NCBI RefSeq assembly: GCF_001613935.1
Contig: NZ_LQCI01000012.1
Location: forward strand, 62,001-126,000
Origin: Amycolatopsis regifaucium
GTDB taxonomy: Bacteria; Actinomycetota; Actinomycetes; Mycobacteriales; Pseudonocardiaceae
Direction: 5' to 3'
DNA: 64,000 nt
Below the pieces are notes generated by a model that was given only the letters and a program-made list of their open reading frames with translations, was not told the origin of the DNA and did not search any database. Below are positions 35,411 to 43,555 of the stretch, in pieces (the stretch's first letter is position 1; every line of letters starts with the position of its first letter). The translations under genes were made by a program, and so were the position numbers.

Positions 35411-35445
35411 GCCGGGCGCGGCGCCAATTTTGGCACGCGCCCGGC
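35411..35445 (-). terminator. Terminator after the WXG-protein gene
   Basis: GCCGGGCGCG (35411-35420) pairs with CGCGCCCGGC (35436-35445), and an inner GCCA pairs with TGGC. On the minus strand it is followed by T-rich TTGTCTTGTT. It separates the WXG operon from the EspG gene. Confidence 0.75.
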
Positions 35446-35458
35446 GCGGGAGTACGTA

Positions 35459-36814
35459 TTACTCCCCGATCACCGGCGGTGCGGTGAGTTCGTCGGTGCC
35501 GAAGATGTCGTTGGGGTCGTCGCCGACGAGGTACTTGGAGCTGCGCTCCTCGTCCTCGGCACCCTTCCCCTTGGCGCCACCGGCACCCATGCCGCCCATG
35601 CCGCCACCCATCATGCCGCCCGCGCCGCGACCCGCTCCGGCGCCTGCACCCGCCGCGCCACCGCCCACACCGGCACCGCCCATCGCACCCGCGTTGCCGG
35701 GCAGGGCCGCGCCGCTCCCGCCACCGGGACCGAATCCGGGGCCGAAGCCGCCGTCCGGACCGAAGCCGCCCGCGCCGGGGATGTCGGTGCCGCCGAAGCC
35801 GGCGCCACCACCACCACCGCCACTCGGGCCGAAGCCGCCGGCACCGGGGATCTTCGGCGGGGTGAAGCCGGAGGCGTTCGTCCCGTCGTCCCAGGACGGC
35901 GGCTTGTAGTTGCTGCCGGGGATGTTCGGGTTGTACTGCCCGCCGGGCAGGTTGGAACCCGGCAGGTTCGAGCCGGGGATGTTCGACCCCGGCAGGTTGC
36001 TTCCGGGAAGGTTCGATCCGGGCAGATTCGAACCCGGCGTGCCGATACCCGGCATGTTCGAACCGGGAATGCTCGGCATCCCGCCGGGCGGCAGCCCACC
36101 GGGCGGCATCGACCCGGGCGGCGTCGAGATGCCCGGCATGCCGTTGTGCCCGTTCCGGTCGCCCTGCCCGTTCCCGTTGCCGTCCTTGTCCTTGCCGTTT
36201 CCGCCGCCGCCGTTGACGTCGACGTTCGTGTTCTGCCCCTCCATCTTGCTGTAGGTGGGCAGCTTCTTGCCGTTCTCGGAACTGGCCTTGAAGTACTCGT
36301 TGAACGCGTCGACGTTCGCTTGACCCTTTTGGTTGTAGTCCCGGATCGCGCGGTCGGTGTCGGTCGTCCACGGCGTGATCGAGTTGAGCAGGTTGTTCTT
36401 CGGCGGATCCTTCGGTACCGGCTGGACCTTCGCCTTCACCGTGGTGAACGCGGTGTTCTGTTCGCCGAGGTACTTGTCGGAGTCCGTCAGCTTCTTGCCG
36501 GAGTCTTCCATCCAGACCCGCAGCGGATGCGCGCCGGACTCCTGCGCGGCTTCGGCGCTCTTACCCGTCCAGGCGGCGTCCATCTCCTTCGACAGGTTGT
36601 CGATGGTGGTCAGCCTTTCCTGGTAACCGGCCTTGAGCCGGGTCGCCGCGGCCTGTCCCTCCTGGATCGACCCGGTACCCGGGCCGGTGACGATCTTCTC
36701 CCAGATGTTGTAGCAATCGATCTTGCGATCGCCGCCCGACGCTTCGAAGTCGCCGGATTTCGTCGTCGCCAGGTTGTAGGCCGAGTACCCGGCGATGATC
36801 GGCAGCAGGAACAC
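35459..36814 (-). CDS. WXG/PPE-like protein with Gly-Ser-Asn-Pro repeat tail
   Basis: A 451-residue protein. Residues ~30-110 are helical with WTG (82-84), the WXG-type T7SS substrate signature. Residues ~190-440 are low-complexity: GGLPPGGMPS, at least six tandem PGSNLPGSN-type pentads, and a Gly/Ala/Met-rich stretch. It ends with an acidic tail, DDPNDIFGTDELTAPPVIGE. The build resembles PPE/PE-PGRS-like exported proteins. GTG start at 36814, 3 bp after the DUF3558 stop, with GGAGGG upstream. Probably exported and wall-associated with help from the EspG protein downstream. Confidence 0.75.
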   Translation of the reverse strand: MFLLPIIAGYSAYNLATTKSGDFEASGGDRKIDCYNIWEKIVTGPGTGSIQEGQAAATRLKAGYQERLTTIDNLSKEMDAAWTGKSAEAAQESGAHPLRVWMEDSGKKLTDSDKYLGEQNTAFTTVKAKVQPVPKDPPKNNLLNSITPWTTDTDRAIRDYNQKGQANVDAFNEYFKASSENGKKLPTYSKMEGQNTNVDVNGGGGNGKDKDGNGNGQGDRNGHNGMPGISTPPGSMPPGGLPPGGMPSIPGSNMPGIGTPGSNLPGSNLPGSNLPGSNIPGSNLPGSNLPGGQYNPNIPGSNYKPPSWDDGTNASGFTPPKIPGAGGFGPSGGGGGGAGFGGTDIPGAGGFGPDGGFGPGFGPGGGSGAALPGNAGAMGGAGVGGGAAGAGAGAGRGAGGMMGGGMGGMGAGGAKGKGAEDEERSSKYLVGDDPNDIFGTDELTAPPVIGE

Positions 36815-36817
36815 GCC

Positions 36818-37411
36818 TCAGCCCTCCTTCAACGTCTCGATCATCGCTTCCCCCACTTTGCGCGCCACCGGGCACGGATCGCTCGCGCCCGCCCCGTGGT
36901 CGTACTGCACCAGGATGTTCACGGCCAGCTGGTCGGTCACGCCGACGAACAGACCGCATTTGCCGCTCTTGCGGCCGTCGAGCGCGGCGGCGTACACCGC
37001 CGGGTAGCCGGCGATCTCGGTCGGCTCGAAGTATTCGTCGTTGGCCTTCGTGTCGTAGACGTCGCTGAGGCCGTTCTTGTTCGCGAGCACCGGGCTGATG
37101 TCGATCTGGTTCAGCCGGTCGTCCACCGCGAACAGCGAGCAGCCGGGGCCGACGCTCGTGGTCCCCTGCTCGCCGTCACTGAGGCCGAGCTCGGACCGCT
37201 TCGCCGGAGACAAGGCGGAGCACGCGTTGCTCTCGATCGACGACGTCTTCAACGGGCTCGACACCTTGGGCGCGGAGCCGGACGAGCCGCTCGACGCGCT
37301 CGGGGCACCGGTCGTGTACGACGGCTCGGAGGACGCCGTGCCGGTCTTGGTGCCCGAACAGCCCGCGACCAGCGCGGCGGCGGCGAAAACGAAGACGAGG
37401 GAACGGCGCAT
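36818..37411 (-). CDS. DUF3558 lipoprotein
   Basis: A 197-residue lipoprotein: a signal with lipobox LVAGC (Cys near residue 18), a Ser/Thr/Gly-rich linker, then the DUF3558 domain with conserved cysteines (NACSALSPAKRSELGL, GPGCSLFAVDD, KCGLFVGV, DPCPVARKVGEAM). DUF3558 is common in Pseudonocardiaceae, often beside T7SS genes; function unknown. Its ATG overlaps the previous gene's stop by one base (TGATG), so the two are coupled. Confidence 0.82.
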   Translation of the reverse strand: MRRSLVFVFAAAALVAGCSGTKTGTASSEPSYTTGAPSASSGSSGSAPKVSSPLKTSSIESNACSALSPAKRSELGLSDGEQGTTSVGPGCSLFAVDDRLNQIDISPVLANKNGLSDVYDTKANDEYFEPTEIAGYPAVYAAALDGRKSGKCGLFVGVTDQLAVNILVQYDHGAGASDPCPVARKVGEAMIETLKEG

Positions 37412-37821
37412 CACAGGGCCTTGTGCTTGTTGAGCGAAGCCTGCGTTTCGGCCTCGTTCGTGGCGATCTTCTGCTTCGCGGCCGTCAGCTGGTCGATGTA
37501 GTTCTGGACGTAGTCCTGCATCTTCTGGTTCTGCTCCAGGAACGCCTTGCCGGAGGGGTTGGCCAGCTTCTCCCAGTCGCCGCTCGCGAACTCCTTGCCC
37601 GGCGCCTTGACGTTCGCCATCAGGTTCGCGTCGCGGAAGTCCTTCTTGAGCTCGACCTGCAGGTCCGTCCACTTCTTGATGATGCCGTCGATCTTGTCCT
37701 TGTCGAAGGTGAAGCCGCCGCCACCCCCACCGGACGTCGACGCCGGCTTGTCCGGGTTGGCCGGCGCGGACACCGTGACCTTCTCCTGCCGGTTCTGCTC
37801 GGCGTTGCTGTCGTAAGCCAT
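37411..37821 (-). CDS. WXG100-like small helical protein
   Basis: A 136-residue protein with a disordered Gly/Ser/Pro N-terminus and two helices (about 45-75 and 85-130). The pattern KIDGIIKKWTDLQVELKKDF ... FLEQNQKMQDYVQNYIDQLTAAKQKI is typical of T7SS-exported helical hairpins, but the strict WxG turn is not present. First gene of the three-gene operon with DUF3558 and the WXG/PPE-like gene. GGGAG precedes the ATG at 37821. Likely a T7SS substrate or partner of the larger protein. Confidence 0.65.
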   Translation of the reverse strand: MAYDSNAEQNRQEKVTVSAPANPDKPASTSGGGGGGFTFDKDKIDGIIKKWTDLQVELKKDFRDANLMANVKAPGKEFASGDWEKLANPSGKAFLEQNQKMQDYVQNYIDQLTAAKQKIATNEAETQASLNKHKAL

Positions 37822-37913
37822 TGCTCCCAGATCCCCTTTTGCGTCCCCGTGCCTCGACGTCGAGTCAATCCTAGGACGTGCCCCGGCCGAGTGGGGTTCC
37901 GTGGCAAAGCGAA

Positions 37914-37948
37914 GGGCGGGGTATCTCCGTGAAGGAGAAACCCCGCCC
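37914..37948 (-). terminator. Terminator after rplI
   Basis: GGGCGGGGT (37914-37922) pairs with ACCCCGCCC (37940-37948), continued inward by TCTCC/GGAGA. On the minus strand it is followed by TTCGCTTTG. It ends the rpsF-ssb-rpsR-rplI operon 15 bp after the rplI stop. Confidence 0.85.
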
Positions 37949-37963
37949 TGTGCCGAAGCGGTG

Positions 37964-38419
37964 TTACTTCGCCTTGACCTCGAGTCGCACGTCGACGCGG
38001 ACGTCGGGGTGCAGGCGGGCGCCGACCGAGTGCTTGCCCACGGTCTTGATGTGGTCCTTCAGCTCGATGACGCGCTTGTCGAGCAGCGGGCCGCCGGCGG
38101 CCTTGATCGCGTCCACGATCTCGGCGGTGGTGATCGAACCGAAGAGCTTCTTCGAGCCCTCGGCCGCCTTGCCGGTCAGCTGGACGGCGCCGAGGCCCTC
38201 CAGGGTCGCCTTGATCTCCTTGGCGTGGTCGAGGTCGCGGATGCGACGGCTCTCCTGCGCCCGCTTGATCGTGCGCACGTTCTTCTCCGCACCCTTGGTG
38301 GCCACGATCGCGTAGCCGCGCGGGAGGAGGAAGTTGCGCGCGTAGCCGTCCTTGACCTCGACGATGTCGCCGGGTCCACCGAGGTTGGCGACGTCGGTGG
38401 TGAGAATGATCTTCGCCAT
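37964..38419 (-). CDS. rplI: 50S ribosomal protein L9
   Basis: A 151-residue protein, full length for bL9. The N-terminal 23S rRNA-binding domain has VANLGGPGDIVEVKDGYARNFLLPRGYA. A long connecting helix rich in Lys/Arg/Glu follows, then the C-terminal domain (LFGSITTAEIVDAI). Last gene of the rpsF operon, 12 bp after rpsR. Confidence 0.97.
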   Translation of the reverse strand: MAKIILTTDVANLGGPGDIVEVKDGYARNFLLPRGYAIVATKGAEKNVRTIKRAQESRRIRDLDHAKEIKATLEGLGAVQLTGKAAEGSKKLFGSITTAEIVDAIKAAGGPLLDKRVIELKDHIKTVGKHSVGARLHPDVRVDVRLEVKAK

Positions 38420-38431
38420 TGACGTGCCTCC

Positions 38432-38680
38432 TTAGCGTGCGGTCGAGGTGTAGGGCAGCAGCGCCATTTCGCGGGAGTTCTTGACCGCGATGGCGATGTC
38501 ACGCTGGTGCTGGCTGCAGTTGCCGGTCACCCGGCGGGCACGGATCTTGCCGCGGTCGGAGATGTACTTCCGCAGCAGGTTGGTGTCCTTGTAGTCGATG
38601 TTCTCCGGGCGGCCCTTCTTCTCGGCCTTGCAGAACACGCAGACCTTCTTCTTGGGCTTGCGGATGGGTGGCTTGGCCAC
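38432..38680 (-). CDS. rpsR: 30S ribosomal protein S18
   Basis: An 82-residue bS18 protein, which pairs with S6 on the 30S platform. It keeps the zinc-binding cysteines near the N-terminus ([12 protein letters not shown]) and a later CSQH, so it is the zinc-containing (C+) form; a zinc-free paralogue may exist elsewhere, as in other actinobacteria. Core: [21 protein letters not shown]. Confidence 0.97.
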   Translation of the reverse strand: MAKPPIRKPKKKVCVFCKAEKKGRPENIDYKDTNLLRKYISDRGKIRARRVTGNCSQHQRDIAIAVKNSREMALLPYTSTAR

Positions 38681-38768
38681 GGTGCTACTCCTGGATTTCT
38701 ACGTAGTGGTTGTCTCTAGGCGTCTCGCGGAGCTTTCGCCCGCGGTGGACGCCTGCTGCGACTTCGGA

Positions 38769-39278
38769 TCAGAAGGGCGGCTCGTCGGAGAAGCCACCGC
38801 CACCACCGGCACCGCCGGCGGGCGGAGCGGAACCCCACGGGTCGTCGGCGGGCGGGCCGCTCTGGCCTCCGCCGCCGCCACCACCGAAGCCGCCGCCACC
38901 GCCACCGGTGCCACGGCTGACCTTGTTCACCTTGGCGGTGGCGTAGCGCAGCGAGGGACCGATCTCATCGACCTCGAGCTCGACGACAGTGCGCTTCTCG
39001 CCTTCTTTGGTCTCGAAAGACCGCTGCTTGAGGCGCCCCTGCACGACGACTCGCGCGCCACGGGTCAGCGACTCGGCGACGTTCTCGGCCGCCTGACGCC
39101 AGATGTTGCAGCGCAGGAACAGGGCCTCGCCGTCCTTCCACTCACCGGACTGGCGGTCCAGCGTGCGCGGGGTGGACGCGACGGTGAAGTTCGCGACCGC
39201 CGCACCGGAAGGGGTGAAGCGAAGCTCCGGGTCGGACGTGAGATTGCCGATCACCGTGATGACGGTGTCTCCAGCCAT
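38769..39278 (-). CDS. ssb: Single-stranded DNA-binding protein
   Basis: A 169-residue SSB: N-terminal OB fold (about 1-110; [33 protein letters not shown]), a Gly-rich linker with long glycine runs, and the acidic C-terminal tip DEPPF that recruits replication and repair proteins. Its place between rpsF and rpsR is the standard bacterial order, so this is the main replicative SSB. Confidence 0.97.
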   Translation of the reverse strand: MAGDTVITVIGNLTSDPELRFTPSGAAVANFTVASTPRTLDRQSGEWKDGEALFLRCNIWRQAAENVAESLTRGARVVVQGRLKQRSFETKEGEKRTVVELEVDEIGPSLRYATAKVNKVSRGTGGGGGGFGGGGGGGQSGPPADDPWGSAPPAGGAGGGGGFSDEPPF

Positions 39279-39295
39279 CGGAAAAGTCCTTCGGC

Positions 39296-39616
39296 TCAGG
39301 CCTTGGCGGCGACGGGCTTGGCCGGCTTGATCTCGCGGCGCATGACCTTGGTGCGGAGCACGGTCTCCTGGAGCGAGAGCTGACGGTCCAGCTCCTTGAC
39401 CGCTTCCGACGTCGAGTTCAGGTCGAGGAGCGCGTAGATGCCCTCGGCGTGCTTCTTGATCTCGTACGACAGACGGCGGCGTCCCCAGACGTCGACCTTC
39501 TCCACGCTTCCGCCCGAAGTGCGGATGACGTTGAGGAAGGTGTCCAGGGTCGGTGCGACCGTACGCTCATCGAGCGTGGGGTCCAGGATGACCATTACCT
39601 CGTAATGGCGTGACAC
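39296..39616 (-). CDS. rpsF: 30S ribosomal protein S6
   Basis: A 106-residue bS6 protein: [17 protein letters not shown] at the start and the [20 protein letters not shown] strand pair. I chose GTG at 39616, which gives VSRHYEVMV with AGGAGG nine bases upstream. The GTG at 39622 would sit only three bases after the Shine-Dalgarno. First gene of the operon rpsF-ssb-rpsR-rplI. Confidence 0.95.
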   Translation of the reverse strand: MSRHYEVMVILDPTLDERTVAPTLDTFLNVIRTSGGSVEKVDVWGRRRLSYEIKKHAEGIYALLDLNSTSEAVKELDRQLSLQETVLRTKVMRREIKPAKPVAAKA

Positions 39617-39642
39617 AACCACTCACCTCCTATGGGCTCGCG

Positions 39643-39661
39643 GCCACGGACTGTCCGTGGC
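39643..39661 (-). promoter_or_regulatory. Hairpin in the rpsF leader
   Basis: GCCACGGAC, one base, GTCCGTGGC: a perfect 9-bp stem just upstream of the rpsF Shine-Dalgarno. S6:S18 autoregulatory leaders occur in many bacteria, but I cannot confirm the conserved CCG-containing bulge here, so this is only a candidate. Confidence 0.3.
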
Positions 39662-39673
39662 AGGAGGGTTTGT

Positions 39674-39691
39674 CCAGGTAAGCGTACCTGG
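39674..39691 (-). terminator. Hairpin between the surface-protein gene and rpsF
   Basis: CCAGGTA (39674-39680), AGCG loop, TACCTGG (39685-39691), 28 bp after the stop of the upstream minus-strand gene. No T-run. A weak terminator or part of the rpsF promoter region. Confidence 0.35.
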
Positions 39692-39718
39692 CGGCTTCAC
39701 ACCGGTCCCGAACGGGCG

Positions 39719-40606
39719 TCAGGAGACGCGGCGGAGGACCCAGGTACGGACCAGCGCGGCGGTCACGCCGGCGAGCACGAGCACCGCGAGCAGCATCGGC
39801 AGCTGGACGTCGCCGGGCATGCCGTCGGTCGCGAGCGCTTCGGCGTTGCCCGCGTTGCGGACGTCCGGACCCTGCCCGGCCTGGCCCTCGCCGGGAAGGC
39901 CGTACTGCGGGGCGCCCTCGCCGGGGAGCGGGCTGTTGGCCGGGTAGCGCACGCCCGGCGCCACCGCGACACCCGGCTGCGCGACCGGCAGGTTGCCGTA
40001 GTCGCGCGGCGGGGCGTGACCGGTGCCGTTGTTGCTGCCGCCGGGGAGCAGGTTCGGGGTGGACGGCAGCGCGTGGGTGCCGCCGCCGGTGCCGCCCTGC
40101 TGCGGGCCGGTGGTGCCCGGGGTCGGCAGCGCGGGCGCGACGTAGTTCGTGGCGACCGTGGTCAGGCCGCAGCTTCCGGCGACCTTGTGCTTGATGGAGT
40201 CGAGGGTCTTCTCGGGGTCGAGCCCGAGGCCCCAGGACTTGGTGTTCTTGACCGCCTGCCGCACGGCCGCGCCGATGGCCTCACCCTGGACCGAGCCGCC
40301 CGCGGCGTTCGGGATCGTGCCGACGGAGATGGTGTTGACCTTGGCGATGTCGTTCGCGGCGACGTCGTAGAGGGCCAGCGTGCCCGCTTCCCTCGCGCCG
40401 GCGCGCACCAGTTCCTTGACCGAGGAGCCGGTGATCGCGACGGTGTCGCCGATCCCGCCGTTGACGGTGCCGCCGCACGCGTTCGCCAGCGTGGTCGCGG
40501 CCGAGGCGGTGCCGCCCGCCAGTAACGCGCCGCCGGTGACCATGGCCGCTAGTGCGGAGACGGTGAGCGCCTTGCGGGTGGTCTGCCAGATGGTGGTCTT
40601 CCGCAC
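39719..40606 (-). CDS. Secreted, C-terminally anchored surface protein (paralogue 3 of 3)
   Basis: A 295-residue protein. Signal peptide: TTRKALTVSALAAMVTGGALLAGGTASA. The mature N-terminus begins with an ANACGGTVNGGIGDTVAITG block; a second Cys (GSCGLTT) may form a disulfide. A long Pro/Gly-rich region follows. The C-terminus is one membrane segment ending in Arg-rich LVRTWVLRRVS: PMLLAVLVLAGVTAALV. Two similar genes lie directly upstream. Topology: outside domain, anchored by the C-terminal helix. GTG at 40606 with GGAGGA upstream. Function unknown. Confidence 0.7.
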   Translation of the reverse strand: MRKTTIWQTTRKALTVSALAAMVTGGALLAGGTASAATTLANACGGTVNGGIGDTVAITGSSVKELVRAGAREAGTLALYDVAANDIAKVNTISVGTIPNAAGGSVQGEAIGAAVRQAVKNTKSWGLGLDPEKTLDSIKHKVAGSCGLTTVATNYVAPALPTPGTTGPQQGGTGGGTHALPSTPNLLPGGSNNGTGHAPPRDYGNLPVAQPGVAVAPGVRYPANSPLPGEGAPQYGLPGEGQAGQGPDVRNAGNAEALATDGMPGDVQLPMLLAVLVLAGVTAALVRTWVLRRVS

Positions 40607-40725
40607 GAGCGCGATCCTCCGGGGTCGGTGGGGGCGTGTGGCGGTGCATCAGGTTTTCGTCAGCGAAAAAAGCACAGCCACCGGGGATAACGAGAGAGTG
40701 AGCAGAAAGATACTAGGCGGTAGGA

Positions 40726-41619
40726 CTAACGTGAAGCGGCCATTCGGCGGAGTACCCAGGTCCGGACCAGCCCCGCGCTGACTCCGGAGAGTGCCAAAAC
40801 GGCGAGCAGCAGCGGAAGTTTCCCGTCCTGAGTGAAGCCGTCGCTCACGTTCGGTAGCGCTTCGGCTTGTCCCGCGGTGTGGACATCCGGGTTCGCGGTG
40901 CCGTTCTCGCCTTCGGCCGCGATGCCGAACTGCGGCGCGTAACCGGGGATCTGGCTGCCGTAGCGCAGCCCGGGCGAAGGGCTGAAGAGCCCGGCTGTCG
41001 CCATCGGGATGGAGCTGTAGTCGCGCATCGGGGCGTAGCCCGTGCTGATGCCCCAGGGCAGGCCGCCGAAATTCGGCGTGAAGGTGCCGGGCAGCAGCGG
41101 GCTGTTCGCGGCCGGGATACCGGGGCCGCTCGCCGGACTGCCGCCCTGCGCCGGAGTGCCGCCGGAGCCGCCCTGCTGCGGGGCGCCGGTGCCGGGGGCC
41201 GGTTTCCCGGGAGCGGGCTGGGCGCCGGGAGCCTTCTGGCCGCCGCCGGTCAGCGCCTGGGTGGTGCCCGTGACGGCGCCGTTCAGTGCCTCCGCGGCGG
41301 GCTCGCCGACGACCGGGACCGGCGCGACCACCGTGTTCACCACGGTCACCGTCACCTTGCAGACCGTGCCGAGCAGAGCGTTGATCGTGCCGGTGAGCAC
41401 GCCGGAGACCGGACCGGCCTGGCCGAGGTTGAGCGGAATGCCGAGCAGTGGCGTCTTGCCGAGGATCGTGTCACCGGTCTTCGCGGTCACCGATCCACCG
41501 CAGGCGGCGGTCTTGGTCTCGGCGGCGGCGGCCGTACCCGGCATGGCGAGGGCGGCCGAGCCCGCGAGAATGAAGGCCGAAGCACCCAGGGCCGTCGCCC
41601 TCCGTGTCCGTTCGCGCAT
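40726..41619 (-). CDS. Secreted, C-terminally anchored surface protein (paralogue 2 of 3)
   Basis: A 297-residue protein with the same plan as its neighbours: signal peptide (ALGASAFILAGSAALAMPGTAAA), an early ACGGSVTAKTGDTILG block, a second Cys (TVCKVTVTV), a Pro/Gly/Gln-rich middle, and a C-terminal helix (LPLLLAVLALSGVSAGLV) followed by RTWVLRRMAASR. ATG at 41619 with GGAGGA upstream. It is closest to the downstream paralogue (shared LVRTWVLRR end). Confidence 0.7.
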   Translation of the reverse strand: MRERTRRATALGASAFILAGSAALAMPGTAAAAETKTAACGGSVTAKTGDTILGKTPLLGIPLNLGQAGPVSGVLTGTINALLGTVCKVTVTVVNTVVAPVPVVGEPAAEALNGAVTGTTQALTGGGQKAPGAQPAPGKPAPGTGAPQQGGSGGTPAQGGSPASGPGIPAANSPLLPGTFTPNFGGLPWGISTGYAPMRDYSSIPMATAGLFSPSPGLRYGSQIPGYAPQFGIAAEGENGTANPDVHTAGQAEALPNVSDGFTQDGKLPLLLAVLALSGVSAGLVRTWVLRRMAASR

Positions 41620-41742
41620 GCCTTCGACTCCTCCGTCGTCGGGTTCACCTACCTGCACAACGACGCTAAGGGAGACGAGTAACGCCCGCTCACCCGAAGA
41701 GATGAGGCATTCGAGTGGAAGTGGGCGTCACCGAGGGTGAGA

Positions 41743-42579
41743 TCAGGCGGGCTTGCCCCGCAACCAGGCACGGACGAGGGCCGCGGCGACGACGGCCAGC
41801 GCCAGCACCGCGAGCAGCAGCGGCAGCTTGGCCGGGGCGACCGGCGCCTGGATGGCCTGCGCGCTGCCGGTGTCCTTCTCGTCGACGGTGGGCGGCGGCA
41901 CCTCGCCGGGGATGATCTCGGTGATCACCGGCGCCTGGACGAAGTTGCCGGGAAGCAGCGCGGCGTTGCTGATCACGCCGGAGATCGAGTCGCCACTGAT
42001 GCCGGTGGAGGAACCCGGACCGGTTTCGATCGGGAGTTCGCTACCCGGACCGCCGGGCTGGCCCGGCGCCGGCTTCGGGGGCTGCGGCTGGGGTTGGGGC
42101 TGGGGTTGGGGTTGGGGCTGCTGCGGCGGCTTGGGATCCTTGGGGGGATCTTCCGGGTCCGGACTCGGAAGATCCGGAAGGTCGGGGGCCACGTTCTGTG
42201 TCAGGTTGCCGACCGCGTTGACGGTGCCCTGCACAGGGGGGCAGACCCCCTTCGCGGCGAGGTCGCCGACCGCGTTGTCGGTGAGGCCGGTCGCCTTCAC
42301 GATGTCGCCGACCGGCAGCGAGAGCAGCGGCTTGCGGCCCTTGGCGGTCTTGGCCTTCGAATCGAGCCCGACGGTCAACGCCTCGGGCGAGTTCAGCGGA
42401 GCGCCCGCGTCGAGCACGAGGCCGTTGCCGGACTGTCCGTTCTGCAGCGTGGTGGCGCAGTCGCCGGAAAGGGTCGGATTCGGTCCCTCCGCGGCCATCG
42501 CGATCGTCGGGAACGCGAGCCCGGCCGACACCGAGAGTGCGAATCCCCAAACCGTGATCCGCCCGGCAGTCTTCCCCAT
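41743..42579 (-). CDS. Secreted, C-terminally anchored surface protein (paralogue 1 of 3)
   Basis: A 278-residue protein: signal peptide (ITVWGFALSVSAGLAFPTIAMA), two cysteines (GDCATTLQ, KGVCPPVQG), a PQPQPQ-type proline/glutamine repeat in the middle, and the C-terminal helix LPLLLAVLALAVVAAALV followed by RAWLRGKPA. ATG at 42579 with GGAGGA eight bases upstream. More diverged than the other two. Separated from the next gene by 123 bp, so each copy may have its own promoter. Confidence 0.7.
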   Translation of the reverse strand: MGKTAGRITVWGFALSVSAGLAFPTIAMAAEGPNPTLSGDCATTLQNGQSGNGLVLDAGAPLNSPEALTVGLDSKAKTAKGRKPLLSLPVGDIVKATGLTDNAVGDLAAKGVCPPVQGTVNAVGNLTQNVAPDLPDLPSPDPEDPPKDPKPPQQPQPQPQPQPQPQPPKPAPGQPGGPGSELPIETGPGSSTGISGDSISGVISNAALLPGNFVQAPVITEIIPGEVPPPTVDEKDTGSAQAIQAPVAPAKLPLLLAVLALAVVAAALVRAWLRGKPA

Positions 42580-42688
42580 CGAGTTCGTCCTCCGCCCCTC
42601 AAGACCCAACGCGGTTTTCACAGAACGCGTTCACGCTACCCCACGAGCGTGACGGCCCGGGGCGCGCCGGGAAAGAATTCGCCCAGAG

Positions 42689-42694
42689 TATTTT
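42689..42694 (+). promoter_or_regulatory. Leaderless-type -10 element of the endonuclease IV gene
   Basis: TATTTT, 6 nt before the ATG at 42701; no Shine-Dalgarno is present. Confidence 0.5.
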
Positions 42695-42700
42695 GCTGGC

Positions 42701-43480
42701 ATGAAAATCGGTGCCCATGTCCGCGACGACGACCCCCTATCCGCAGTCGCCGAACGCGACGCCGAGGTCCTCCAGTTCTTCCTTTCGGACCCGCAGGGCT
42801 GGAAGGCTCCGAAACCCCACCCGCACGGCGAAGCGATCAAAGAGTCGCCGGTCGAGGTGTACATCCATTCGCCGTATTTGATCAACGTGGCGTCGATGAA
42901 CAACCGCATCCGCATCCCCTCGCGGAAGAACGTCACGCAGCACGCGAACGGCGCGGCCGAGATCGGCGCGAAGGGGCTTGTCGTGCACGGCGGCCACGTC
43001 GGTTCCGCGGAAGACGTCGAAGAAGGCCTCGTCAACTGGCGCAAGCTCTTCGAGCGTGAACAGGAGAAGGGCGGCTTCGCCGTGCCGATCCTGATCGAGA
43101 ACACCGCGGGCGGCGACAACGCGATGACCCGGGATCTCGACACGATCGCCCGGCTCTGGGACAAGGTCGGGGAATTCGGCGCGGGTTTCTGTTTCGACAC
43201 CTGCCACGCGTACGCGGCGGGCTGGGACCTGACCGAGGCGGTCAAGAAGGTCAAGGCCATCACCGGCCGGATCGACCTGGTGCACCTCAACAACTCGCGC
43301 GACGAATTCGGCTCCACCCGTGACCGGCACGCCAACGTCGTCGGTGGCGACGGCACGATCGACCCCGAGGTGCTGGCCGCGGTCGCGGCCGAGGCGGGCG
43401 CCCCGGTGGTCGTCGAGACCCCGGCCGGCGGCCAGGCCGCGGACATCGCCTACGTCCGCGAACGCGTCGCCTCCGCCTGA
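42701..43480 (+). CDS. nfo: Endonuclease IV (AP endonuclease family 2)
   Basis: A 259-residue TIM-barrel enzyme that cuts DNA 5' of abasic sites in base-excision repair, using three metal ions. Family signatures: YIHSPYLINVAS, VVHGGHVG, ILIENTAGGDNAM, GFCFDTCHAYAAGWDL, LVHLNNSRDEFGSTRDRHANV, and the end VVETPAGGQ. Slightly short compared with E. coli Nfo but complete. Leaderless-type start. Its 3' end faces a minus-strand gene across a long palindrome. Confidence 0.92.
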   Translation: MKIGAHVRDDDPLSAVAERDAEVLQFFLSDPQGWKAPKPHPHGEAIKESPVEVYIHSPYLINVASMNNRIRIPSRKNVTQHANGAAEIGAKGLVVHGGHVGSAEDVEEGLVNWRKLFEREQEKGGFAVPILIENTAGGDNAMTRDLDTIARLWDKVGEFGAGFCFDTCHAYAAGWDLTEAVKKVKAITGRIDLVHLNNSRDEFGSTRDRHANVVGGDGTIDPEVLAAVAAEAGAPVVVETPAGGQAADIAYVRERVASA

Positions 43481-43490
43481 CCCCACCCCG

Positions 43491-43555
43491 CGCAATTAGT
43501 CCTCTGAATGCGTTCACGGCGGTGACGCCCCACCGCATTTAGAGGACTGATCGCG
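43491..43555. terminator. Long imperfect palindrome between convergent genes
   Basis: Arms 43491-43512 and 43534-43555 (22 bp each; each contains a CCTCT/AGAGG core) match except for positions that are G-U compatible in RNA. The loop holds a small TCAC-GGCG-GTGA hairpin. Its position between two stops suggests a bidirectional terminator; the form also fits a dispersed palindromic repeat. Confidence 0.6.
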
